NCBI GenBank assembly: GCA_965216695.1 | Contig: OZ244212.1 | Location: 4,278,001 to 4,342,000 of the forward strand | Source: G965216695 sp965216695 | Lineage (GTDB): Bacteria; Pseudomonadota; Gammaproteobacteria; Pseudomonadales; Azotimanducaceae | Direction: 5' to 3' | DNA: 64,000 nucleotides | Shown here: positions 1-7,686 of the stretch, one piece after another | Layout of the letters: the number at the start of each line of letters is the position of its first letter | Numbering within the stretch: the stretch's first letter is position 1 | Notes under the pieces: generated by a model | Database searches by the model: none | The model's input: only the letters and a program-made list of their open reading frames with translations | Told to the model about the DNA's origin: nothing | Position numbers and translations under genes: made by a program

Positions 1-1002
1 CCATGCCTCGCGCCCTTTCTGGTAGGCAATGAATGCGTCGACATCGCGAATTCCGGAGCCGTGCATGACCGCTCGAGCCGCGTCATCAAGCACGACGCCC
101 AATACTTCGGCAATGTGTTCAGCGATGTCTTCTTGAACTGCGAAAACGTCATCAAGCGTTCGATCGTAGTTGCGCGACCACAGGTGAAAGGCATCCGATG
201 CACGGATCAGCTGAACTGCGACCCGGATTCGGTCCCCGTCACGACGCACGGAACCTTCGACGACGTGCGCAACCCCGAGACGCGATGCGATGTCAGGCAC
301 AAGGAGGTCCTGCCCTTTGAAATAGAAAGAGGAAGTGCGCGCCGTTACCTGCAGTTCCGGCAACTGCGTGAGGGAGTTCAGGATTTCCTCGGTGAGCCCG
401 TCCGCAAAGTACCCATCGTTCTCGCCTGACGACAGTGGCAAAAACGGCAGCACCGCGACGGATTTGTGGTAAATCTCTGCGGTTGGTTCAAACGAGGGAG
501 GATCTTCCCAGTTATCGGCAGCGAGATAGAGGGCCGCCGCGACCGCCAAGCCGGCCAGTGTGAGACTCAGCGTGCCGCGTATGTCGTGCGTATTCGTCTT
601 GTTGCGATCCGCCCGTTCTCGTTGCAAGAAATCGGCGTCGCAATCTGTATCGATGTAGCCGAACACCGGGACATAATGGCCCTTGGGTACGTCGATCTTG
701 ACCGGATCCCGTTCGCCTTCGCTATCGTAGTACTCTCTAAGTTTGGCGCGCAATCGACTCGCTTCCACGCGCACGATCGAGTCGATACTCGGGTCGAAGG
801 AGTCATCCTTGTCAAAGACCTCGACACCCAACGTATATTCTTTGAGCTTGTCCGCCCGGCCTTCCAGTTCCGCATCGATGATGAAACTGAGAAACGTTCG
901 TGTGCGATTGGACAACGCAAACAGTTTGCTCGCGAACATCCGATCGCGCTGGGCGCGGACTTGTGCGGGGGTCGGCGTGGAGGTTGGTGGGTTCTGAGCC
1001 AT
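1..1002 (-). CDS. TolB-like / TPR-type membrane regulatory protein, C-terminus cut by window edge
   Basis: Open for 334 codons from an ATG at 1002 to the left edge, so the C-terminus is missing. Residues about 25-115 match the N-terminal domain common in TolB-like, adenylate-cyclase-associated proteins (LKEYTLGVEVFDKDDSFDPS, then SIVRVEASRLRAKLREYY). A single membrane helix follows near residues 143-162. From about 180 a TolB-like domain begins (KSVAVLPFLPLSSGENDGYF, then FADGLTEEILNSL and VVEGSVRRDGDRIRVAVQLI). In this family TPR repeats normally follow and would lie outside the window. Likely role: an inner-membrane protein with a periplasmic TolB/TPR part, possibly regulatory. The exact function is unknown. 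It diverges from the small ORF at 1143 and the DUF5916 gene. Confidence 0.8.
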   Translation of the reverse strand, partial: MAQNPPTSTPTPAQVRAQRDRMFASKLFALSNRTRTFLSFIIDAELEGRADKLKEYTLGVEVFDKDDSFDPSIDSIVRVEASRLRAKLREYYDSEGERDPVKIDVPKGHYVPVFGYIDTDCDADFLQRERADRNKTNTHDIRGTLSLTLAGLAVAAALYLAADNWEDPPSFEPTAEIYHKSVAVLPFLPLSSGENDGYFADGLTEEILNSLTQLPELQVTARTSSFYFKGQDLLVPDIASRLGVAHVVEGSVRRDGDRIRVAVQLIRASDAFHLWSRNYDRTLDDVFAVQEDIAEHIAEVLGVVLDDAARAVMHGSGIRDVDAFIAYQKGREAW

Positions 1003-1117
1003 TGTAAATCTGCGCTGGTCGCTCCGCTCGTTCTCGAATGCCAATCACGATTTGCTTCGCCATGCTCACAGAACATTGCGACAATGGGCTTTCACTGCGC
1101 ACCATGGAGTAATACAG

Positions 1118-1131
1118 CACCATCGATGGTG
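1118..1131. promoter_or_regulatory. Perfect 14-base palindrome, candidate operator
   Basis: CACCATCGATGGTG is its own reverse complement. It lies 116 bases upstream of the minus-strand TolB-like start and 12 bases before the GTG of the small plus-strand ORF. A dyad of this size in a divergent intergenic region fits a dimeric regulator site, but no regulator can be assigned and chance is not excluded. Confidence 0.3.
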
Positions 1132-1142
1132 ATTTACAACCC

Positions 1143-1337
1143 GTGCGCGGTGCGCCGGCGAGCGGCAGCGCGTGCATTCAACGAGATCCCGTCGCTCCAG
1201 CGCACGAGGGTGTGGTTTTGGTCGATGTGTACGAGCACTGTGGCGTGGTGTGTGGTTACGGTACGCGTACCTATATCTATCGAAACGAGGGCGGAACGCT
1301 GGCGCTCGAAAGCTTGGAGCTGACGCTGGAGATGTAG
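1143..1337 (+). CDS. Small hypothetical ORF (64 aa) or gene remnant
   Basis: GTG-started ORF with an in-frame stop upstream at 1110-1112. The second half reads like real protein (GVVLVDVYEHCGVVCGYGTR, then TYIYRNEGGTLALESLELTL) with codon choice like the neighbouring genes, whereas the first 20 residues look random. It could be a short protein, or the tail of a decayed gene whose 5' part is lost. No family was recognised and no good ribosome binding site is visible. Confidence 0.25.
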   Translation: MRGAPASGSACIQRDPVAPAHEGVVLVDVYEHCGVVCGYGTRTYIYRNEGGTLALESLELTLEM

Positions 1338-1437
1338 CGCTGCCTTTTTGCCGCTGCATCGCCGCTGGACTCAGCTTAATGCCATCACCGCGCTGCAGTC
1401 TGCGGTATTCTTGCACCCTTTTGCCGCAGCCCATCGG

Positions 1438-3624
1438 ATGCTCAAGCTCGTCTTCTCAGTCGCGTTGTCGGTCGGATATTTGGCCGATCTGCCGGTCGCG
1501 TACGGTGCGACGTCGGAGCACCCTGCGCCGCCGCGGCTGGATGCGCGGCCGTTGGACGTTGCGCCGACACTCGATGGTCGTGTGCGGGATGACCCTGCCT
1601 GGCAATCTCTGACGCCGGCCTCCGGCTTCTGGCAGGTGCGGCCGGACGCGGGCCGGCCAGCCAGCCAGCGCACGGAGGTCTACGTCGGCTACACAAAGAC
1701 GACACTGTACATCGGGGTGGTCTGCTACGACTCGAATCCGGGTGCAATCGTCGTTGCCGACAGCCGCCGCGACTCATCGCTCGAGGACACGGACAGCTTT
1801 CAAATGATTGTCGACCCGTACCTCGATCGCCAGAACGGCTTCGTGTTCGGCACGACCCCCACGTCGGTCGAGTACGACGGGCAGGTAACCAATGAAGGGG
1901 CGAACCGTTTCGGCGGGAGCGGCCGCGGTTTCAACCTCAACTGGGATGCCAGTTGGTCGGTGCGCTCGAAGATTCATCAGGACGGCTGGAGCACGGAGTT
2001 GGCAATCCCGTTCACATCGCTGCGCTACGGTGCTCAGTCCGTGCAGACCTGGGGGATCAACTTTCAACGCACAATACGTCGCAACAACGAAGTTGCCTAC
2101 TGGTCGCCGTTACCTCGCCAGTTCAATCTGTTCCGCGTCTCCGAGGCAGGGACGCTGCATGGCTTGGAAGTGCCGTCGCAACGGAACCTGCAGTTCACGC
2201 CTTATGTGTTGGGCCGGGCTGTGCGCGGCGGCACGGTGCGCGGTACGGACACGGACGAGGAGATTGGATTCGATGCGAAGTACTCGATTACGCCGAGTCT
2301 TACGCTCGATGCAACCTACAACACAGACTTTGCTCAGGTAGAGGTCGACGAGTTGCAGGTTAACCTCGACCGTTTCAGTCTGTTTTTTCCGGAAAAGCGC
2401 CCCTTCTTTCTGGAGAACGCCGGACACTTCGCCGTGGGCACCCCCGAGGAGGTAGAGCTTTTCTTCTCCCGCCGGATCGGTATTGACGGCAATGGCGTCG
2501 TCCAGCCCATTGATGGTGGCTTGCGGCTGTCCGGTAAACTCGGCAGTGCTACCAACGTTGGTTTGCTGCATATGCGAACCGACGGCGCGGCGGGTGCGCC
2601 GGCTAACGACTACAGCGTGGCACGGGTGAGTCGTGAACTTCCGAATCGATCGTCGATTGGCGCGCTGCTGGTTGAGCGGCAGGGCGAACGCAGCGGTGAC
2701 CACAACCACACCTACGCGATCGACGGGCGGTGGGGTATCGGTGAGGAGCTCGTGATAGAAAGCTATGTGGCTGCGACCGAGACGCCTGGGATGCGCGGCG
2801 ACAGCCACGCGCTGCATCTGAAGGGCAACTACAGCTCTGAGACGTGGAGCAATCAGCTGGGTTACACGAAGGTTGGTGAGAACTTCAACCCCGAGGTCGG
2901 ATTCCTGCGCCGGCGCAACTACGAAAAAGGTGAGTTTCTGGTGTTCCGGCGCGTCCGTCCGAAGAATTGGTTGGGCATGTACGAGATCCGGCCTCACGTT
3001 TCGTTTCGCGGGTTCTGGGACGACGAAGGTTTTTGGGAATCGGGTTTCCTTCACGTGGATTCCCATTGGGAATGGCGCAATGGTTGGGAGATACACACCG
3101 GCGTGAACTTCTCGCACGAAGGGGTCAAGCGCCCGTTCGAGATCAATCCCGGCACCTTTGTCCTGCCGGGCGAATACGACCACGAAGAAGCGCAACTCGT
3201 GCTCGAATCCGACGAGGCCAAGCCGCTGAGCTTTTCCCTCCAATCCATTTTCGGCGGGTTTTTCGGCGGTCACCGCGCATCGAACCAGGCAACGCTGCGC
3301 TACCGTTACCGCGACGCGTTCTCCTCCGAACTCACGTGGAGCCGCAACGAACTCGATCTGCCGTTTGCGAACGGCGAGTTCGACGTCAACGTTGGGCGCC
3401 TTAGACTGTCGTACTCGTTCAGCCCGAAGGTACTGCTGCAGGCACTGGTGCAGTACGACGATCGGCGTGATCTCGTAGCAACCAACATCCGTTTCTCGTG
3501 GCTGCAGTCTGCCAACGCCGGGTTGTACCTCGTGTACAACGAGATCGACGACGATACGGTTGGCGGCCCGATAGACAAGCGGCGAGAACTGGTCGTGAAG
3601 TTCAGTCGGATACTCAATTTCTGA
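1438..3624 (+). CDS. DUF5916 domain outer-membrane protein with N-terminal CBM9-like domain
   Basis: 728 aa from the ATG at 1438, which gives a good signal peptide (MLKLVFSVALSVGYLADLPV, cleavage near residue 23). The frame is open upstream to 1348, so a longer start is possible. Residues about 35-210 form the CBM9-like beta-sandwich (PTLDGRVRDDPAWQSL, DSFQMIVDPYLDRQNGFVFG). The rest is the DUF5916 beta-strand region typical of an outer-membrane barrel (DATYNTDFAQVEVDELQVNL, then RFSLFFPEKRPFFLENAGHF) ending in an aromatic-rich strand. The family is widespread and lacks a proven function; it may act in binding or transport at the cell surface. Only 11 bases separate it from the downstream flavin-dependent oxidoreductase, so they are probably co-transcribed. 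Confidence 0.8.
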   Translation: MLKLVFSVALSVGYLADLPVAYGATSEHPAPPRLDARPLDVAPTLDGRVRDDPAWQSLTPASGFWQVRPDAGRPASQRTEVYVGYTKTTLYIGVVCYDSNPGAIVVADSRRDSSLEDTDSFQMIVDPYLDRQNGFVFGTTPTSVEYDGQVTNEGANRFGGSGRGFNLNWDASWSVRSKIHQDGWSTELAIPFTSLRYGAQSVQTWGINFQRTIRRNNEVAYWSPLPRQFNLFRVSEAGTLHGLEVPSQRNLQFTPYVLGRAVRGGTVRGTDTDEEIGFDAKYSITPSLTLDATYNTDFAQVEVDELQVNLDRFSLFFPEKRPFFLENAGHFAVGTPEEVELFFSRRIGIDGNGVVQPIDGGLRLSGKLGSATNVGLLHMRTDGAAGAPANDYSVARVSRELPNRSSIGALLVERQGERSGDHNHTYAIDGRWGIGEELVIESYVAATETPGMRGDSHALHLKGNYSSETWSNQLGYTKVGENFNPEVGFLRRRNYEKGEFLVFRRVRPKNWLGMYEIRPHVSFRGFWDDEGFWESGFLHVDSHWEWRNGWEIHTGVNFSHEGVKRPFEINPGTFVLPGEYDHEEAQLVLESDEAKPLSFSLQSIFGGFFGGHRASNQATLRYRYRDAFSSELTWSRNELDLPFANGEFDVNVGRLRLSYSFSPKVLLQALVQYDDRRDLVATNIRFSWLQSANAGLYLVYNEIDDDTVGGPIDKRRELVVKFSRILNF

Positions 3625-3635
3625 AGGGGGCAACC

Positions 3636-4511
3636 ATGAAGCTCGGCATTCACGCCGGTCCGCAGGACCTGTCGATGGCGGACATGAAACGCGTTTGGAA
3701 ACTCGGCGATGAGCGAGGGTTCCACTGGATCTCGGTGTGGGATCATTTCTACGCCAACCCGCTCGTCGACCGGCGCAATCCCTGTTTTGAAGGGGTTGCT
3801 TCAATGGCCGGCCTGGCGGCGAGCACGACGCACGTCAGGGTGGGGTGCCTGGTGTTCTGCGCTCTGTTCCGCAACCCGGGCGTGCTCGCGAAAGCCGGTG
3901 TAACCATCGACCACCTGTCCGGTGGCCGGGCCGATGTCGGGATCGGCGCGGGCTGGTTGGAAGAAGAGTTTCGGGAGTTCGGTTATGGGTTTCCGCCGCT
4001 CGGCGAGCGTTTCGATCAGCTGGAAGAAGCGTTGGAGATCATCACGCGCTTGTGGCGGGGTGAAGAGGTGTCGTTCACTGGGCGCTACTACGACGTTCAA
4101 AATGCGGTCTGCTCTCCGGAGCCGATCGGCCTGCGTCTGTGGGTCGGCGGACGTGGCAAACATCGCACGATTCGCCTCGCCGCAAAGTACGCTCAGGGTT
4201 TCAATATGCCGTACGTTACGGCGAAGACCGCTGCGGATCGGCTCGAGCGGTTGGCTCGTGCCTGTGAACAGATTGGCCGGGACCCCGGTGAGCTGGACAC
4301 CAGCGTCAACCTGGGCTTTTACATGAACTCGGACCGCACGCCGGACCTCGGCCCCAAGGGCTCCTTGTGTGGTTCAACGCAGGAAGCCGTTGACACAATC
4401 GGCGAACTGCGTGACGTGGGCGTGCAGGGCGTCAACATCGCGCTCAGGCCACCGGTGGATTGGGACAACCTCGAGCACTACGTCGAGGACGTTATGCCGC
4501 ACTTTCGCTGA
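3636..4511 (+). CDS. LLM-class (luciferase-like) flavin-dependent oxidoreductase
   Basis: 291 aa from the ATG at 3636, preceded by a strong GAAGGGGG ribosome binding site at 3623-3630. The frame is open further upstream inside the DUF5916 gene, but the family N-terminus (MKLGIHAGPQDLSMADMKRV) starts here. It shows the bacterial-luciferase-like TIM-barrel features: HWISVWDHFYANP near the N-terminus, then STTHVRVGCLVFC, TIDHLSGGRADVGIGAGWLE and a C-terminal GVQGVNIALRPP. Such enzymes use FMNH2 or F420 on diverse substrates; the substrate is not inferable. It is the last gene of the pair with DUF5916. Confidence 0.85.
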   Translation: MKLGIHAGPQDLSMADMKRVWKLGDERGFHWISVWDHFYANPLVDRRNPCFEGVASMAGLAASTTHVRVGCLVFCALFRNPGVLAKAGVTIDHLSGGRADVGIGAGWLEEEFREFGYGFPPLGERFDQLEEALEIITRLWRGEEVSFTGRYYDVQNAVCSPEPIGLRLWVGGRGKHRTIRLAAKYAQGFNMPYVTAKTAADRLERLARACEQIGRDPGELDTSVNLGFYMNSDRTPDLGPKGSLCGSTQEAVDTIGELRDVGVQGVNIALRPPVDWDNLEHYVEDVMPHFR

Positions 4512-4552
4512 CGCGGCTTGCGCTGGTGCGCGCCGGATCGCGCCCCTCAGGC

Positions 4553-5338
4553 TCACGCGCGTACCGTGAACCCGCCCGGAACGACGTCGAGCAGGCGCTG
4601 GGCATCCGGCGGCAGCTCCGCAATGTCTGCCGGAGCGTTCGTCACGAGCTGATTTTCGAGCGGGCGCAGCCAACTGACTACGTACCCGAGGTAGAGGCCC
4701 ACCCGGTCATCGGGTTCCTGATTCGCGCCCCCAGCGTGAATGACATTGCCCGTGTACAGCAACGCCGAGCCCGCCGGCATGGTGGCCACACAGACTTCGT
4801 CCGCCCGCGGCGGGCGCCCGTCGCGCCATCGGTGGCTGCCGGGCACGACGCGGGTAGCGCCATTGGTTTCGGTGAAATCGGTCAACGCGCAGTTGGCGCT
4901 TACGAGAAGTTCGTTCGGTTCCTGGCGCTGAGTCCTTTCCCAGGAAACCGCATCCGTGTGGAAGTCCTGGTTTTGTTGGCCCTGCCCGAGCACCATCAGT
5001 TCAGTGTTGCTGAGCCGATAATCGCGCGCAGTGCCGGTGTCTACCAGGAGTGCTTCTGCGGCCTGCAGAAACACGGGGCGCGTAAGCACGTCCGTCATTC
5101 GCTTGGACTTCGAAAACAGGCCGTGCAGACGTTTCGTGCGGTGGCCATGAAATCCGTCAGGGTAGCCGAGCACGTCGTCGCCCCAGCCGATCGCATCGAG
5201 GTGCGGCCGGAAGTCCTTGAGCAAATCCCTGCACAGCGACCGGGCAAGCGCGCCGCAAACGATGCACGCGCCGTCGTCGGTCAGCGCCTGCGTGATGCGT
5301 TGCGTGTCGGTGGGTTCAATGCGTTGCAGAGCTGCCAT
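4553..5338 (-). CDS. Phytanoyl-CoA dioxygenase (PhyH) family Fe(II)/2-oxoglutarate oxygenase
   Basis: 261 aa. The 2-His-1-carboxylate iron site is visible: H127-x-D129 (QNQDFHTDAVSW) and distal H201 (TGNVIHAGGANQ). R212 (DDRVGLYLGY) is suited to 2-oxoglutarate binding. ATRVVPGSHRW is typical of PhyH proteins. Members hydroxylate unactivated carbons of lipids or small metabolites; the substrate here is unknown. It is a single gene on the minus strand, convergent with the upstream oxidoreductase and divergent from the secreted protein at 5417. Confidence 0.85.
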   Translation of the reverse strand: MAALQRIEPTDTQRITQALTDDGACIVCGALARSLCRDLLKDFRPHLDAIGWGDDVLGYPDGFHGHRTKRLHGLFSKSKRMTDVLTRPVFLQAAEALLVDTGTARDYRLSNTELMVLGQGQQNQDFHTDAVSWERTQRQEPNELLVSANCALTDFTETNGATRVVPGSHRWRDGRPPRADEVCVATMPAGSALLYTGNVIHAGGANQEPDDRVGLYLGYVVSWLRPLENQLVTNAPADIAELPPDAQRLLDVVPGGFTVRA

Positions 5339-5415
5339 GGTGTGCGTTTGGTGGCTTGAGGGGGCTATGGTACCGTCGAAAGTCTGTATTCATGATGAAT
5401 AAGTGGGGAAGTGAT

Positions 5416-5445
5416 AATGGGAAAGGTAAGAATGGGAAAGGTAAG
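5416..5445. repeat. Two exact tandem copies of a 15-base unit over a start region
   Basis: AATGGGAAAGGTAAG is repeated exactly at 5416-5430 and 5431-5445, followed by AATGG. Each copy carries an in-frame ATG plus a purine-rich stretch that can act as ribosome binding site for the next ATG, so the gene has stacked start sites at 5417, 5432 and 5447. Confidence 0.85.
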
Positions 5446-6082
5446 AATGGCAATGCTTGCGCTGGTGATGCTCATGGGTCAGAGCGCGTTTGCGGAGGTT
5501 CTGGTGGTGAACATCTGGCAACCCAACCCGGGAATGGGTGCCGAAGCGGTCGCGATTGGAAAAGATGCCAGGTCGATCTACGAGAAGGCCGGCGCTGCGG
5601 TAACCGTAGGCACCGATATGGCGGGGCGTATGCATTTCGCGGCCGGATTCGATAACTGGCAGGCGTGGGACAAGGCGGTTACAAAGGTCGAAGCCGGCGA
5701 CGAGTGGCCGGCGCTCATGCGTCGCGCATCGAAGAACCCGGTGATGTCCCACCATCAGCACTATCTATTGAATTCGGTGGAAGGGCGGGTGGAAAAACCG
5801 GTACTGAGCGTATTCATATGGGACGCGCTACCCGGCAAGTTCCAGCAGATGCTGGATACATCGCTCAGGGCGCGCGAGATTCACACGAAAGCAGGTGCGC
5901 AGATTGCGGTAATGGTGGATCAGTTGCGCCGCTTGCACTATGTGATGGGGTTCGACAGCTGGGCGGATTGGGCCAAGTTTAGCGATAATCCACCGAAAGC
6001 GTTCCGGGAACTGGTGATGGAAGTAGAGAAAGACCCGAACGCGAAGCTCATCGAAAACTACACGATCAACGTCGCGCAGTAG
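5417..6082 (+). CDS. Secreted protein of two tandem alpha/beta-barrel-like repeats, function unknown
   Basis: 221 aa from ATG 5417 (GGGGA at 5405-5409); ATGs at 5432 and 5447 are equally plausible. The signal peptide is MAMLALVMLMGQSAFA. The mature protein is an internal duplication: repeat 1 has VLVVNIWQPNPG, EKAGAAVTV, MHFAAGFDNWQAWDK; repeat 2 has VLSVFIWDALPG, TKAGAQIAV, LHYVMGFDSWADWAK. Each ends in a conserved Y-x-x-N. Repeat length (about 95 aa) and pattern resemble ferredoxin-like dimeric alpha/beta-barrel (NIPSNAP/EthD-like) domains, so one chain may mimic the dimer. No catalytic role can be assigned. It lies 40 bases before the carbonic anhydrase gene on the same strand and may share its transcript. 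Confidence 0.7.
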   Translation: MGKVRMGKVRMAMLALVMLMGQSAFAEVLVVNIWQPNPGMGAEAVAIGKDARSIYEKAGAAVTVGTDMAGRMHFAAGFDNWQAWDKAVTKVEAGDEWPALMRRASKNPVMSHHQHYLLNSVEGRVEKPVLSVFIWDALPGKFQQMLDTSLRAREIHTKAGAQIAVMVDQLRRLHYVMGFDSWADWAKFSDNPPKAFRELVMEVEKDPNAKLIENYTINVAQ

Positions 6083-6122
6083 TTCCGCTGGGATATTCCT
6101 TTGATAGCAAGGAGATCGTGCG

Positions 6123-6614
6123 ATGAGCCTGATTGACGAGTTTCTGGCGAACAACGCAACCTATGTATCGGGGTTCGACAAAGGGGCGCTCGCGATGCCA
6201 CCGGCCAAGCGGATCGCGGTGGTGGCGTGTATGGACGCGCGCTTAGAAACCGGAGCGTTGCTCGGTCTTGTCGAGGGCGATGCGCACGTCATTCGCAATG
6301 CCGGCGGTGTGGTCACCGACGACGTGATCCGGTCGTTGACGATCTCCCAGCGGCTGCTTGGCACGCGCGCGATCATGCTGATTCATCATACGGACTGCGG
6401 CATGCTCACGTTCACCGATGATGCGATTAAACAGCAGATCCTCGACGAAACCGGATTCAAGCCTGCATTTTCGCTGGAGGCTTTTCCGGACCTGGATGCG
6501 GATGTACGGCATTCGCTCGCGCGCGTACAGGCGAGCCCATTCATTCCGCACAAAGACGACGTACGTGGCTTTGTTTATGACGTCACGGATGGCTCATTAC
6601 GCGAGGTCGTCTGA
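6123..6614 (+). CDS. Beta-class carbonic anhydrase (short form)
   Basis: 163 aa with an AAGGAG ribosome binding site about 8 bases before the ATG. Zinc ligands of the beta class are visible: C36 within ACMDAR (C36, D38, R40 dyad), H89 and C92 in HHTDCGM. HVIRNAGGVVTDDVIRSL is also diagnostic. The length of about 160 aa matches the short clade resembling mycobacterial Rv1284. It interconverts CO2 and bicarbonate, probably in the cytoplasm as no signal is present. Its 3' end overlaps the convergent hydrolase gene by 18 bases. Confidence 0.92.
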   Translation: MSLIDEFLANNATYVSGFDKGALAMPPAKRIAVVACMDARLETGALLGLVEGDAHVIRNAGGVVTDDVIRSLTISQRLLGTRAIMLIHHTDCGMLTFTDDAIKQQILDETGFKPAFSLEAFPDLDADVRHSLARVQASPFIPHKDDVRGFVYDVTDGSLREVV

Positions 6615-7598
6615 CGCCGGAAGTGCGGCGAGGAACGCATTGATTGCGTCGACGCACACCGTTTCGTCGAGGGTGGGTGCGTGGCCGCGATCCGCGACCT
6701 CTACCGACGTCAGACGTGGGTGTCTGCGTTCCATCTCGGCAACGCAGTCCCTCGATAGAATGTCGGACAGCGCACCGCGGATCACGAGTGTGGGGATATC
6801 CGTCAGCCCTTCGAACACCGGCCAAAGGTCGTCCGGCACGGCGGCGCCAGCGGAGTTGTTCAGCGGCGTTGCGATGGCCGGATCATAGGCCAGTTCGGGT
6901 AACCCCTGGTCGTTCTCCCGATACAAGGCTCGGGTGAACGCCTGCCACTGATCGGCGTCGAAGTCCGGAAACGCGTGTGCGTTCAGCCGTTTGCACTCGG
7001 CGACGGCTTCCGGCCAGGAAGCCACACGCTGCGATTTCCCGACGTATCCGCGGATTCGTTCCAATCCCTCGGACTCGACGACCGGGCCGATGTCGTTCAG
7101 TACAATCCCCGTTACTGCAGCGGGTTGTGTCGATCCGATCGCCATCGCCATCAGGCCGCCCATCGATGTTCCAACGAGTACGCTTCGTGTGCACCCGATG
7201 GAAGAAAGAAGGTCGACGGTGTCGCGGACGTAGGTAGGCAACTGGTAGTTGTGCGGGTTGCTGTCGTATTGGGAGTGCCCGCGCCCTCGCTGCTCCGGTA
7301 CCAAGACGCGGTGATGGTGCGAAAGGCCGTGGGCGAGATTTGCGAAGTCCGCGGAGTTTCTGGTCAGACCGTGCATGCACACAATGGTGTGCCCACCGTT
7401 CGAACGAGGATTCCGCGCGGGATAGTCTCGCGCATAGAGTTCGAGTCCATCGCTACTCTTCCATGATAGGTCCTGCCATGCAAAGTCCTGCGATGAAGGG
7501 TCCTGCCGTGAAAGGTCCTGAGATGAATGACCTTTCCGGGAACCGTGGGGATCCGCCATTGTGCTCGCCTGATTCTGCCGGTGTAGGCTCCGAACCAT
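6597..7598 (-). CDS. Alpha/beta-fold hydrolase with N-terminal QD-repeat extension
   Basis: 333 aa from ATG 7598; ATG 7559 (residue 14) is an equally possible start. The hydrolase core begins near residue 46 (WKSSDGLELYARDYPAR). It has an oxyanion region (VCMHGLTRN), a nucleophile elbow (VLVGTSMGGLMAMAIG, catalytic Ser) and a late His (VADRGHAPTLDE), with an acid in LVIRGALSDIL. Before the core lie four tandem pentapeptides of the form S-x-Q-D-x, encoded by a 15-base tandem repeat. The substrate is unknown; ester or lactone hydrolysis is likely. It is convergent with carbonic anhydrase and divergent from the membrane-protein operon at 7687. Confidence 0.85.
   Translation of the reverse strand: MVRSLHRQNQASTMADPHGSRKGHSSQDLSRQDPSSQDFAWQDLSWKSSDGLELYARDYPARNPRSNGGHTIVCMHGLTRNSADFANLAHGLSHHHRVLVPEQRGRGHSQYDSNPHNYQLPTYVRDTVDLLSSIGCTRSVLVGTSMGGLMAMAIGSTQPAAVTGIVLNDIGPVVESEGLERIRGYVGKSQRVASWPEAVAECKRLNAHAFPDFDADQWQAFTRALYRENDQGLPELAYDPAIATPLNNSAGAAVPDDLWPVFEGLTDIPTLVIRGALSDILSRDCVAEMERRHPRLTSVEVADRGHAPTLDETVCVDAINAFLAALPASDDLA
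7468..7527. repeat. Four degenerate tandem copies of a 15-base unit
   Basis: Units at 7468, 7483, 7498 and 7513 share the core GGTCCTGCCATGAA with a few changes each. As 15 bases is five codons, the array keeps frame and encodes SSQDL, SRQDP, SSQDF and AWQDL in the hydrolase N-terminus. Confidence 0.8.
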
Positions 7599-7686
7599 AC
7601 CACTCTTGCGCGCGCCCGGACCGGCAGTTGATCCTTTCCTGATACTTGGGCACTCTAGCGCGCTGACTCGAACAGAGGGATATGCG

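Larger units (their letters stand above)
1003..1437. other. 435-base intergenic region between divergent genes
   Basis: It separates the minus-strand TolB-like gene from the plus-strand DUF5916 gene. It should hold promoters for both, though I could not identify convincing -35/-10 pairs. It contains a perfect 14-base palindrome (1118-1131) and one small plus-strand ORF (1143-1337), listed separately. A 9-base sequence at the minus-gene start (TTGTAAATC, 1002-1010) recurs inverted at 1131-1139. Confidence 0.5.

Noticed and set aside
2110..3804. A 564-codon open frame on the minus strand opposite the DUF5916 gene
   Set aside because: Its composition is Arg/Val/Leu-rich and without motifs; it exists because of high GC in the third codon position of the real gene on the other strand.
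4460..5359. A 299-codon plus-strand frame opposite the PhyH gene
   Set aside because: The minus strand shows the iron-binding motif and family features; the plus frame has no recognisable domain.
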